Position numbers and translations under genes: made by a program. This document shows, piece by piece, positions 48,341 to 63,900 of a DNA stretch of 64,000 nt. The stretch's first letter is position 1. The number at the start of each line of letters is the position of its first letter. Below the pieces are notes generated by a model that ran no database searches, was not told where the DNA came from, and saw only the letters and a program-made list of their open reading frames with translations. The DNA is from Dipteris shenzhenensis (taxonomy: Eukaryota; Polypodiophyta; Polypodiopsida; Gleicheniales), in the NCBI GenBank assembly GCA_047967505.1, contig CM106541.1. One strand, 5' to 3'.

Positions 48341-49826
48341 GATGACAATAAACGAGTGTGATCAAGAGTTATCATTTGGATGTATGATGCATGTAAGTTT
48401 CTTACCTCTTGATGTAATTAAGTGATTATTTGTGGCAATATACGCTATAAAATAGATGCATCTTTATTGTTTTAATGATGTTCTTTTGTAGTATAAAAAG
48501 TACAGTGCATTATGGTCATATCAACAACATTTTCACGTGGAACGCATCGATTTAAAGAGAGTCATGTATGATTGTGGAGTCATGGCTAACTTCACACAAG
48601 ATAGCCGAGCAAGTGCTTCGGATACCAATCTTCTCTCCTCACAGTTGGATTATTATGAAACCATATGCGAAATCTCTGAAATTGATTTCAAATGATTTAG
48701 TATTTTCATTTTTGATATAAAATGGTTTAGAACTATTTACAACGGTCCCCATGCGACAGTGAGAAAAGATAGTAGCGGTTTCTTTGCAATAGACTTCACC
48801 AAACTTTGGACTGATGAAAGTGATACTTTTGTTCTTCCCGAGCATTGTGAGTAGGTGCATACTAATGATTTAATTAATCGAAGCTTTCATTTTTAAAGAT
48901 CCATTGATACATGTATTTAAGCATAATTTCATATATATAATTGATGACATTTGGCACCCATCTTCAATATAGGTGGTTTTTCATCCGAATTGTTCTGATC
49001 TAAGATGGTGGTACGTGATCCAAGTTGCACCACGAAGTAAGCAAATTTTTAAAGATAGAGATGTGGATATGGAGATGCCACTACCAATGCCGGATCCAAT
49101 TGATCCAAATGGATCTAGCAAAGAAGATGAAGATCACAATATGAGCCAAGAGGAAGATGCACATAATGACATCATATGGAAGGAAGATGGAGATCACGAT
49201 ATTGAGGAAGAAGATGACGATCATCAAGAATCATCACACTTTATTGAAGAAGATGATCAAGTACTTATAGGTGAATGTACGATGCTAGAGTATGATGATG
49301 ATATAGGAGATCAACTCGGTATAGAATTAGAGATAGACTTGTTTGGCATGTTAGACTTGGCTCAGGATGAAGCCGTTGATGTAAATGCTCTTCGTTGATT
49401 TTTTTCATCTCAAACTTGGACATGAATATATGAGTTTCAAAGGCTTGACGTACATGCTCTTGTACTTCTATTCTCTCAAAGGATCAAACATATATGAAAA
49501 GGAAAAAAAATTATCATTGGGAAAAACTATCTTTTAAGGTCGGTATGGGAAAAAACACTCAGTAAAATGTTGCTATAGGAAACTATCTCAGTGTCACTAT
49601 ATAGCGACCATTAGTCTAATAAGCATCTCTATATAGTGATCATTTACAAGTCTAATAAGTGTCGCTATATAGCGATGCTCTTTAAATGTTGCTATATAGC
49701 GACATTTGCCTAAGGTCACTATATAGCGACACTTAATGAATCTCGCTTTGGTTACCGATGATTAGCATCCCGCACACGCTAAATGTCAGTGCTTAAGCAT
49801 CAGAATAGGGCTCGTGTGTAGTAGTG
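48340..49826 (+). mobile_element. CACTA family 1, right-end fragment (second copy)
   Basis: Closely parallels 45,310-46,724: ACAATAAACGAG start, the DUF4216-like block with stops (48,500-48,850), a 141-codon acidic tail frame (48,973-49,398) and degenerate palindromes between 49,590 and 49,735. It ends TGTGTAGTAGTG at 49,826. The left part of this copy, including the Transposase_21 domain, is missing. Confidence 0.9.
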
Positions 49827-50370
49827 GAGGATGATCATGAGATAGGAGACACAGATATTGAGGCCATTACCCGTGAGGACGAGCCTACCATTGGTGATAC
49901 TAATTTCGATGAGCACATGAGTAGCACAAGTAGTAGTGGGCTGAATGTATTTGTAGATCTCAACACTGGTTTGGATTTTGAAGTAGATATTTTGGCAAGG
50001 GTTGATCTCATTGAGGATGAGATTGAACCGTAGCCCATCATTGATATTAGCAAAACTATTTTACATATTGTCTCATTCTCCTCACCTCACTTAATTTTTG
50101 TATATGTGGGTTTGCAAAAAAGCATTGATATTTTTATTAAAATTATGTGCTTTGGTAATCATGGGCAATGTTTGGAAAGCAGTGGTGTACATTTTTTAGC
50201 CTGTACCAATATATCACTTTATGTATTCTCTATTTTGTGTCTAAATCTGCGTCTAATTCACAGATGCTCTTGTATTTTCACTATTCTAGCAGCGCTTGTA
50301 GATGCACCCGCTATTTTGTGCATCTATCAAGCGTGTCTATATTTGCTTTGTCTTGTTGTGATAGTAGAAT
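49827..50370 (+). mobile_element. CACTA family 2, right-end fragment
   Basis: Starts immediately at the family 1 end and is the plus-strand counterpart of 61,205-60,413 (minus). It encodes the acidic C-terminus with EDEPTIGDTNFDEHMSSTSS and ends LARVDLIEDEIEP (50,033). The following non-coding part matches through GGCAATGTTTGGAAAGC and a degenerate GCATCTA/GCGTCTA repeat region. The inferred end is near TTTGTCTTGTTGTG at about 50,358. The part of this family 2 copy that should lie left of the insertion is not in place. Confidence 0.8.
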
Positions 50371-52980
50371 CTTGAGAGCTTAACAATCTAGCCCCACATG
50401 TGCATGGTTAATCCCCTCACTTCATTCACACTAAATATCTAAAATAAGAATGTAAGTTTTATTTTAAATTTTAAAATTTGTATGTAGATTTATGTTTTGT
50501 TTTTTTCCAAAGTGATATCCCTTGACCCCCCTACCCCCCTCGGCCGCCAATAACACACAAGCATACGTGCGTGCATGCATGTACCCATACACTCATGCAC
50601 ACATACCATGTCCACACCTATATACCCACAAGTTATAGAATTTCCATATAAATATTACATGCTTATGATAATAATACATAGGTGAAGCAAATGACTTGGT
50701 TGGACCTCACATAAGATGGTACCTTCTTACTAAGAGGGATCTTGCAATAGGCAATTATTATGTTACTTGGACCTTATACCATTGGAACGATAGTTATCAT
50801 GCCATTTGGACCTAAGCGCATTGTATTATGCTCCTATCGGTTCTTGAATGTATTAAGTAGAGAGGGGAGGTGGCCCACACATAGTGCTTCATATGAGCAA
50901 TGCATACTCTCTACAATTGGTAGGATAAGCGGACTGGAAAAGTTACAACACTAGCCACTTATTCATTATTACATCACCCCATTATAGCGTTGATGAGGTG
51001 GATTTCCAAGGGAAAGAGCCAGATTCTCAACATACCTCCGTCTCCTTTCAAGGAGCTATAAAAGACATTGAAACTTGCACTCAACAAGGTGAATTGCTTT
51101 GTACCTACATGCTAGTTGGACTTGGAGGTTATTTTAGGTGGAAACAAGTGTAAGGGTGTCCAAGTGCTAATGGACCTCAGATTATGTGATTGATCTAAGG
51201 GTATTCTTTAATAAGGATGATGAAAGGACATCTTTAGCTATTTAATGCTGAAGAAGTTCATGCCCCTTTTGTAGTGTGGCTATAGAAGAGGTTAAGCACA
51301 AGAGGTTAAGTACTTGTTTTGGGCGTATTTGGTGATACGAGCAATGTGGACAAAAGTCTAGATTTTGCATTAGACACAGATGAAAAGAGGCATTATTGGG
51401 GGACTCGAAAGGACTCTCGTCCACGTTGGTGGCTTGTTGGCCTTATGTGTATGGTACAGTTTGGCTAATAGGTTAGCATGACATGCATTAGATAACCTTC
51501 TCTCACATGAAAATGAAAGACTCTATGGTTGATACTATTGTAGCTGCACTTTTGGTTTCACTAAGCGATATGCCAGTGTTAGTGTTCAATATAGGCGAGC
51601 TAATGGGTACTTGCCTCATCGATCTTGGGACTCTACTCCGGGGAAATAGTATTGCATATATGCATAGACCTTGGGAAGTACGCCCTTTTGAATTGGCCAT
51701 TTTTGTAAAGGGAATTGACCCACCCTTAAAAAAGAAGAAGACTTGTTATTGTTTTTTCAAAAATAAATGTTGAAGAAATGAGTGTAGTGCTATGACTAAT
51801 CTAAGGTTATATGACTGAGCTAAGGTATTCTTTCATAAAGACTAGTAGGAAACCCGTGCTCCGCATGAAGCAGGGCCACCTCCTAGGCAAAGTTACATAC
51901 AAGAGTTGTTGGTGCATTCTATGGTCATGGACTGCATATAGTTCATGGGCTAGATTGCCTCCTATCATCATTTTGTTGCATGAGTTATTGTTGCGCTTTC
52001 CTAATCTAGAATCTCTCCTTATTGCTTCCCCTACTCCCCTCTCTGTTAGATATTAATCTAGCCTCCATAAAAATCTAGTCTCTGCAAGACGGAAGAAACA
52101 TGCCTCCAATCATCATTTCGCAACAAATTTCATAATCTAAAAAATCTATTTCCAATCGTCCACATGATTTTCCTACTTAACTCTTGTTCCATCACAAATT
52201 CACGGCTTCTCCTTGGTATTCCTCTTGGTTTGTGATAGATTCATGACTTCTCCTTGGTATTCCTCTTGGTCTATCACAGATTGATGGGTTCTCTTGGATC
52301 ATACCAAAGGCTAGTCCTCCTTGATCACACGTACATAGCTGTGTCACACAATCATGGGTTCTCAATTCTCCTTGAGCATACAAAAGCGAAAGGCATAAAG
52401 GAGACTCGCGTAACTGCCAACGATTCAACGTGAAGGAGACTCATATAACTACCAAAGCTTGAATCCACGTGTCCTAAATTCATCCAATGGTCAAAATTAT
52501 CCATTCTAATCTAACGATGGAGAATTCTCCAATCCTCCTCCCCTAAACCCCTCGTTAAGAGAGAAAAGAGATGATGATAGGACATCTTTAGCTCTTTAAT
52601 GTTGAAGAAAATGCGCTCAATGTGTAGCATGCGTGGCATTGAAAGCAATTTCAGTACCAAAGGTGAAGCAACAGGCCAACATGGTGAAGCAATTGAAAGC
52701 AATTTCATACATGCGTGGCATTGAAAGCAATTTCATCACCAAAGAGACGAACACGACGAGGCAAAGAGGCATTGGCATTCGTGTGCGCGAGCTAAAAAAA
52801 TATCATATTCGTTGATGGGTTTCAGATCCCATTCGTGAGGAAAATATTGTAATGTATTGAGGGATCTGCAATGTGCATGCGTTGGGATGAAAGGCAACAC
52901 GGTTAATGTAGAAAAGAGAGCAACGATTGAGCTGCAGGGGTGTTTATGAACTTGAATCTGGATACGCGGTTGGAAGATCA
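50371..52980. other. Gene-free stretch with small dispersed repeats
   Basis: No recognised gene. Similar phrases recur: GGTATTCTTT...AAG at 51,199 and 51,827; GGACATCTTTAGCT near 51,228 and 52,581; TTCTCCTTGGTATTCCTCTTGG twice near 52,210 and 52,250; GCGTGGCATTGAAAGCAATTTC twice near 52,630 and 52,714. These look like small duplications or MITE traces. Confidence 0.5.
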
Positions 52981-53264
52981 GATTTTGTGACGTGCAGGCA
53001 GCAGGAGAGAGCTAGAGTCTAGAGGAGACGAGCATAGGAGTTGATAGATTTGCAGTAAAGAAAATTGCTAGGCTGGTTGATGTGCGTGCAGAAAAGACAC
53101 AGCTATCTTGCGAACGCACGAGCGCAGCGTGTCGTGAAACGGCGGGGCGTGGAGGTGTTGCCCAAGAAATCCTGCTGGTGATGATGGGGATTTTGCAGTG
53201 ATCTGGAAAGAGAGTCGGAGCAAGAAATGGGGGCCCGGCAGGGCGGGAAGAAAATGGAAACCGG

Positions 53265-53665
53265 GGGACGAGGAGGTCCACAAGTTCGGATGAGTGTTGG
53301 CAAGCCGGAGGAGCTATAGTAGGACGCAATAGTGTAAGATCAACGCCTCTTCGCAGAGAAAGGAGTGATGATCCGGAGACAATAGATGCATTGGGAGGAG
53401 CAAATTATACGCAATAGCGTAGGAGCAAAGATTTTGCTCTTTGAAGGAAGACGAGGACGGAAAGGCGATAGATGAGGAGGAGCAGGAATTAGCTAAAATT
53501 CGTGGTAGCATAACTCGGCCGACGGGGAGGTCAACAAGTTCGGTCAATTAGCCGGAGGAGCTACAGTAATACGCAATAGCGTAGGAAGCAAAGGTTTTCG
53601 AGATTGAAGGAAGACGATGACAGAAAAGATTTCGACGTTTGAAGGAAGACGATGAGAGAAAGGAG
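53265..53665. repeat. Diverged direct duplication upstream of the carboxypeptidase gene
   Basis: The segment around 53,267-53,340 with GAGGTCCACAAGTTCGG, CCGGAGGAGCTA and ACGCAATAG is repeated around 53,525-53,590 as GAGGTCAACAAGTTCGG, CCGGAGGAGCTA and ACGCAATAG. A further GAAGGAAGACGA unit occurs at about 53,444, 53,606 and 53,640. The copies lie about 255 bp apart, some 430-830 bp before the start codon. Confidence 0.7.
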
Positions 53666-53872
53666 CGATGATCGATAAAAAGACAGAATAATGACGATTA
53701 TCGATCCAAAGGATGATCATCCATAGTTTGCTTTAGCAGCAAAGTTTTGGTCGAGGAGGAGAAAGATGAAACGATCGGAAAGACGGCGATGATCATACGT
53801 AGCTTGCTTTTGCAGCAACTATTCGCTTGAAGCTCCGCAGAAATTGATGAGACGACCATCGAGGATGATGCT

Positions 53873-53880
53873 TATACAAA
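53873..53880 (+). promoter_or_regulatory. Possible TATA element
   Basis: TATACAAA lies about 220 bp before the carboxypeptidase ATG and would allow a leader of about 190 nt. It is a weak match with no independent support. Confidence 0.2.
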
Positions 53881-54044
53881 TTTATCCATCGCGCTTACTT
53901 TGAGTCGATTGCTCCCTCCGAGATCCTGGCTATGGCGGTGCAAGCTCCGTCGCAGCAGCTCCTGCGCTTGCACCCATGCATCGCCCTGCCCATTTCCCAC
54001 CTCCTTCCTCCTTACCAATCTACAAATTCGCGTTTCTAAGCTGA

Positions 54045-57314
<3,270 letters not shown>

Positions 57315-59630
57315 AATTAACAATTAAGGGATCGTATTTCTTTGCACCCTCTCGATTTGTACACACTGAAATTCTATACAAACTTCATACATACATTATT
57401 GTAACGACATTTCGATTTGAAAACACATTTCATATTTCAATTTCCAGCAATTCCGACCAGACATACGTAGATTTTTTACGTTTCGAATTGCACATTATCG
57501 CGTGATATCCGAGATACTCCCGGGAGACGACGTGGTCCAAACATACGCAGACAGACTTTCTCACCTATCTATAATTGCTCGCCTGCATGCGTTCCGTCCA
57601 ACCTAGCGGCATTTTAGTCTTGGCTTATACTTAATATACTTCCCGGCATCACAGAATGAATTCCGCTCGTGGGATTTGGAGTTCGCATATTTTAGACTAC
57701 CGATTTTCTCTCCGATTTTTCTTCGAAGTGACTCGTCTCGCCAGAAAGTTGATATATTTAATTCTCGGCATCACAAAATGAATCTATATTTACGTTCCGG
57801 CAACACAGAATGACTGTTGCACATGGGATTTGCTATTTGCGTAACGGAAACTACACAGAAGTTGCATTCTCCAACGGCAACGATTGATTTTGGCTCAGCG
57901 ATCATCGAATATAGCTTACGGTAACGGAAGCTGATTGGGTTCTTTCTTCAATGTGCTGTATGCTTTAATAAGTGCAGTGTAACTGTAGAAAAACAAAGAC
58001 AGAGTAACGATTTCGGCTTCCGAAGATCTGAATATAACATTTGTCTTAATAATGTTGCATGAAATTTTCTAACAGAATTTGGTCCCTTCTGCAATTGATC
58101 CTCGTGTCTACATATACGCTTTGCATTCGTCCGTTCATAGGTTGTGATCATACTTGGTCGATCATGAATGCTATCCTTCCAAAGAATTGTCGGTCATTCA
58201 TCTCCTACCTCCTGTCTCGTTCGTCCCCTTCTCGACAAGCTGGTGGACATCACCATCCTCGAGCACTGCTGTAATCTCTTCCTACTCTGCAGAATCAAGT
58301 TCCTGTTGAAATGCATTACCTGTTTAGGAGATCGTACGTCCCACATAACAGCGAGTGCCGTAATGACCAAATCTGGGAGTGCATCTCCGTGTCTGCTTGA
58401 AGATTTTACGTATCATCCGTCCATTTGGACGCTTTCCACAGTGGGCTTCCGTCATTTCTATCCCATCCCGATTTGCTTCAACTTCTCCAACACAGGCACG
58501 GCTGTGTTCTGACACACACCCTTGCCAATTATATACCCCACCCTTTCCACCTATCCTCTTAAACGGCTGCAAGCCTGCATGTGAGCGCTTTGAAAGCCTG
58601 CATCTGTACATTTCAAGCATGGAATTCTGCTTGATCTTGACATTTAAATGCCAGCATAGGATACCCACTCGCTTTTCCTGGTCTTACGGCAGTAGCCCGA
58701 AGAATTGAATGAAATATTTTAAGGTCGTCTGCAGCTGGATGAATCATCAAATAAGCATATTCCAACATCCACTGTCCAAGCAAAGATGTTGGGCACGCGC
58801 TGTTCCAACAAATTTCACTGCATGACGACAACCTTTCAAATTCCAAACCCTTTCACTGGATTACAACTTTTACGATGTTTCAAATCCGCTCAATGCAATA
58901 CGACGAGTTATCCGACGACAAAATAGTTTTCAGTCTATCGTGCATTACCTGGGTCCTGGGTGCTAGATGGCATACTTCTCACGAGTCACTGGATTAGCTC
59001 TACCTTTCCCAGAGTAAACTTGAAATCCGTCACGAGATAGTACCGTTCCTATCACGGATATCGACAACATTTCGTAGCTTCACACAATAGGATTTTTCTA
59101 GTTCTTACCTTGTTCAGCAAGTCGCCATCACGTTCCAACTAATTGGCGGGATTTCGCCACCAAGATCGCGGGATTTTACGATTTACCCATTAAATGGCAC
59201 TACGAACGTTGCCGGCGGGCTTGCGTTGTCATCACAACCACTACGATCGCCCGAATCCTCCCGACTCCAGCTTTGCTAAAAACAGTCGCCACGGAAGTTA
59301 ATGTTCCCGCTTTAGAGCACAACCTCGTTCATACTACACTCGTCTTTACAATTCATTTATTTCAATTTTGTCCTGCCCTTGGTAGGCTATACCAAAGGAG
59401 AGATTATTTTTTGGCCCTGCAAAGGGTCTTGGGTTGGGAAAGTGGGGGTTTCTGAGTAGTGGGTCAATTTGACCGGGTTAGTGGGGACTAAGGTTAGGTC
59501 TTAGGTTAATGATGTAGTTAAGAATGTTTGACCCAAATACCAATCTTACTAAATTTATTTGACCCAAATAGGAACTAACCCTAATGTACTAAATTTGTTT
59601 TAGTAAGTTATTTTATTAAAAGTTCTTCAA
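57315..59630. other. Gene-free flank downstream of the carboxypeptidase gene
   Basis: The start would hold the 3' UTR; no classic AATAAA was seen in the first ~150 bp. Frames of up to ~115 codons exist on both strands (57,035-57,505; 58,168-58,512; 58,324-58,668), but they overlap in opposite directions without family motifs. The base mix is less AT-rich than the repeats, suggesting unique DNA. Confidence 0.5.
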
Positions 59631-59633
59631 TAT

Positions 59634-60212
59634 CCAAACCAATGTAGAGATCTACAAATACATTCAGCCCACGACTACTTGTGCTATTGTGCTCATCGAA
59701 ATCAGCATCACCAACGGCAGGCTTGTCCTCATGGGTAATGGCCTGAATATCTGTATCTCTTATCTCATGATCATCGTCCTCTCTCGTATCACGATCATCA
59801 TCACCTCCATGGCCATGACATCCTCCATACGCTCCATATTAGTAAATGCATTATACATCACTTTGGAATGTGGCGTAAGTATGTCGTGCCACTACCTATT
59901 ATTATCCACCATTGATTGATAAACAACCTATTCAAACACAAAAACAAACATGTTATTTTTCTTGTGTCGAAGGTGTCAAATATAAATAAGATCGTATTTT
60001 TATATATTTGTACAGTATCTGTTCACCTCGATACCTCTCCAAAGTATCTTAAGCTCATCAATTAAAGGCTCTAGATAAACATCCACGTTTTTGACTTTAT
60101 GTTTTCCTGGAATTAAAAGGGACAACATAACATGTCCTTTCTTAGGGTGGAAGATTATGATTCACTAATATCATTGGCCATACACTGTAAGAGGTGCTTT
60201 TGAGACCAAATG
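59634..60212 (-). mobile_element. CACTA family 2 deletion derivative (fragment)
   Basis: The segment 59,634-60,025 parallels 61,004-61,400 (acidic tail and following intron), then 60,026-60,212 parallels 63,370-63,580 (Transposase_21 region, plus-strand phrase CACCTCGATACCTCTC). About 2 kb that separate these regions in the larger copy are missing, with only a few shared bases at the joint. It is a non-autonomous remnant. Confidence 0.8.
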
Positions 60213-60412
60213 GGATTGCATGCATGATGGAAATAAGGGATTACATGAGGGAAATTGGGAATGTGAAGAACGAATCATTTTCACCCAGTGAAGCTCATGT
60301 TACTGTCTCTGATGACTTTGACAATACTGGTGACTCATTTGATATAGATTTCAGGTACTCTGACTACTTTACTGATGATGGTGTAGATGGTATAGATAAT
60401 ACAGAAGTACCC
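60213..60412 (+). other. Acidic open frame of unknown origin
   Basis: The plus strand carries an open frame (60,194-60,430) rich in Asp, Ser and Thr, with SPSEAHVTVSDDFDNTGDS and DYFTDDGVDGIDNTEVP. It lies exactly between the deletion derivative and the end of the next CACTA copy, and has no counterpart in the larger family 2 copy. It may be an N-terminal or linker part of another transposon protein. Confidence 0.25.
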
Positions 60413-60424
60413 CACAACAACACA

Positions 60425-60770
60425 AAGTAACTATAGACGCGCTTGGTAGATGCGCAAAATAGCGGGCGCGTCTATAGGCGTTGCTTGAGTAGAGAAATTA
60501 CGGGCGCATCTAAAAGCACGTCTAATAACGCGTTTAAATAGCGCATCTATTTGCGCATTTAAACTAAGAAAATAGGGGCCCGTCTAACATCGCGTTTATC
60601 AGCGCGTCTATTTGCGCATGTATTAACACGTCTAAACTGAGAAAATATTGGCCCGTCTAATGTAGCGTTTATCAGCACGTCTATTTGCACGTGTATTAGC
60701 GCATTTATATGCGCATTTACATTGGGAATCAGACGCGTATTTAGATGCGTATATAGACGCAAACCAGCGA
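60425..60770. promoter_or_regulatory. Subterminal repeats of CACTA family 2
   Basis: Words such as AGACGCGC, GCGCGTCTAT, GCGCATCTA and TTTGCGCATTTA recur in both orientations over about 345 bp, often 12-25 bp apart. A mutated version is at 50,260-50,345. The sequence is unrelated to the CGCTATATAGCG palindrome of family 1, so the two families should have different end-binding proteins. Confidence 0.75.
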
Positions 60771-60949
60771 ATACAGAAAGTGAGATTTTGGTGTACATCA
60801 TTGCTTTCCAAACATTGCCCATGATTACCAAAGCACATAATTTTAACAAAAACATCAATGCTTTTTTGCAAGCCCACATATATAAGAATTAAGTGAGGTG
60901 AGGAGTATGAGACAATATGTAAAATAGTTTTGCCAATATCAATGATGGG

Positions 60950-63900
60950 CTACGGTTCAATCTCATCCTCAATGAGATCAACCCTTGCCAAACTATCTAC
61001 TTCAAAATCCAAACAAGTGTTTAGATCTACAAATACATTCAACCCACTACTACTTGTGCTACTCATGTGCTCATCAAAATCAGCATCACCAATGGTAGGC
61101 TCGTCCTCACGGGTAATGGCCTCAATATTTGTATCTCCTATCTCATGATCATCCTCCTCTCTCGTATCATGGTCATCATCACGTCCATGGCCATGATCAT
61201 CCTCCATACGCTCCATATTAGTAAATGTACTATACATCACTTTGGAACGTGGCATAATAGGTATGACATGCCGCCATTAGGTATTATCCACCATTGGTTG
61301 ATAGACAACCTAATTCAAACACAAATACAATCATGTTATTTTTCTTGCATCAAATATTTAAAAGCGAGTATTTTTATATGTGTGCATAGTACCTGTTCAC
61401 ATTGTTGCGGTAGTACTAGTGTGTCCTTCCTACTTTGCCAAAACTTTGTGGAGTCAATAGTTACAAAGCCACTTGCATGGCGTTTGATTGTTGCATTAGG
61501 GCCTCTTTCCACCACGTCCTTAAACCACTTTACATCCAAAACATACACAAAGAAGCGTCGAAAGTCAAGGTTAATAATATCTTGGATTATGCCACAATAA
61601 TCATCCATGGCTCCATTGGCTCCCTCAAAGCTAGCAATGACGCCGCAATCTTGTGTGTTTCTCTTATCATCAATCCGTTGTGTTAAAAAATGCTTGCCCT
61701 CACACCATATAGCATTGAACATAGTGCACTACACCAAGAAAAAATCAATTAAATAAGCAATCTAAATTATTGAAAGCTCCTAACTTATGCGTAACATTCT
61801 ATATACCGACCTTGCTCATGCATCCCCTAGCATACTCCCAGTCTTCCATTGTGATATGCAGAGGATATGCATCCCCTCGTCTTTCTCTACTTTCCCCATT
61901 TCATCAAGTAGGCAATCCACATGAATATCCTTTGGAAGTGCTCTTAGATACTGAGGGTATGGCACATGAGATCTGTGGTGTGTACAAAAGAGGGCCCTTT
62001 CTTCTTGTCTTCTTGCCTTTGCATCCTCGTATCTTGTCACCCATCTTTTCATCACATCACTATTAAGCACGCAAAAGAGGTTGATACTATTATGCAACTC
62101 TGTGTCTATTACTTTGTTGCATCCTTTTCCTTGAGGCACAATAGAGGTCATCCTTAGGTCTTCATCATCTCTCCATAGTCGTGGGAGAGAGCTATCCATA
62201 TCAACAAGAAACTCAGAAATATATACAAGTGACTCTTGTACCAACCAACCCTCGGCCATGCTACCTTCGGGTCTTGCATGGAGCATTGATATGCATCATA
62301 TTTTGTATCATGTAAAGTACCTCACAAGCTCGCCCATCTTGTAAATACAATCTTTCACATCCTTCGATGCACTACGTGAAATGCTAGTAGGTAGTATGAA
62401 CTGAACCCATGAGGAGGTAGTTGATTAGTTGCTTATAATTATTCACTCACAAATTTGAAAGGAAAAAGACTTTATGCACACAAAATACTTATTGGAGCAT
62501 CTTGTGCCAATCATGAGATTTCAAGCCATATAATTGCTCTACATCTCTTTTCTTGCTCTTTGTAAAGGCTCCCTTCAAACACCTCATGCATCTAGTGGGA
62601 GTACGAATTATAGTAATAGCACGCTTCACCGTCGCCATCTCTAGTTTGATAACATCCACGGTGCACGAGGTAAAAAAACATGCCCATTTGGTCTCTCTTG
62701 TGGCCAAGCTTCACGCATCCTCCCTGTGGTACGTAGATCCTCCCTTATGCCTACGGAATCTCGTGTCCCATTCAAATGCTCCCAAATGGTAGATGCCACA
62801 TTCTTAAAGATATGCATGGGATCAAGCAGGTGATTGATCTTGAGGTGGGACCAATATGGTAAACGATAAAAGATGGAGTATCTAAACAAAATAAAGTGTT
62901 AGCGGGTAATCTTTATTTCCAGCCAATATAGCACACAGTAGTTACAAACCCTTACCGGCTCATGCCAAGTGGTGGAGGAGTCGTGGAACTGTCCCAAATT
63001 CTCATCTAATCTCCCACGGTGAGTGATTGTGGGAGGACTTCATTCCAAGGGGCAACATATCTAGGATGATCAGGTAGGAGAAATCGATGGTGATTCTCAT
63101 AGATGACCTTATTCAATGCGTCTGCCCGTGAGGCAACTAGCGAAGGACCACAAACAGGACATGCATGGTAACCCGATGTAGTGAGACCTGAACAATAGAT
63201 GCAATTAAGAGTTGAAGGTGGGTTTAGGATGCCACATCCTTTGCCTATTCATAATTAGAAGTGCAATGCTTACCTGAACACTTGCCATAGCCTGGGAAGT
63301 CATGCATCGTCCACATCAAGACTGCTTTGCAGTTGAAGTCTCGTGACGAGGGAGGCCTACTCACATCATGCACCTCGATACCTCTCTAAAGCATCTCTAG
63401 CTCGTCAATAAAAGGCTCCAAATAAACATCAGGGTTTTTGAATTTATGTTTCCTTGGAATTAGAAGGGACAGCATAACATGTCCTTTCTTAATAGCCATA
63501 GGGGGCAGAAGATTATAATTCACCAATATCACTGGCCATACACTGTAAGACATGCTTTTGAGACCAAATGGGTTCACACCGTCCATACCCAATCCAAGTC
63601 TCAAGTTCCTAGGTTCTTCCTTGAAGCTTGGCCATGTGTCTTCAATATGCTTCCACGCAGGAGAGTCTGCGGGAGTTCTCCACTTGCCATCGGTTGATCG
63701 ATGGGAGGAATGCCATGACATGAGCTCTGCAATAGATTTGCACTTGAACATATGTTGGATGCGAGGGATTATGGGAAAATGTCGCAGAACCTTATGAGAC
63801 ACGTCCAAAGTTTTGAGATCTACTCTATATCTTGCCTCTCCACAAGTAGGACACTCTCTTGCATCCTTATGTAGTCCACAAAACAAAATGCAATCATTGA

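Noticed and set aside
58168-58846. Opposed frames of 77-114 codons downstream of the carboxypeptidase gene
   Set aside because: They overlap on both strands, lack motifs and have no clear coding bias.
60408-60420. Perfect CACTA terminus at the family 2 end
   Set aside because: The sequence reads CCCCACAACAAC; neither copy in the window shows an exact CACTA, so the terminus and target duplication remain undetermined.
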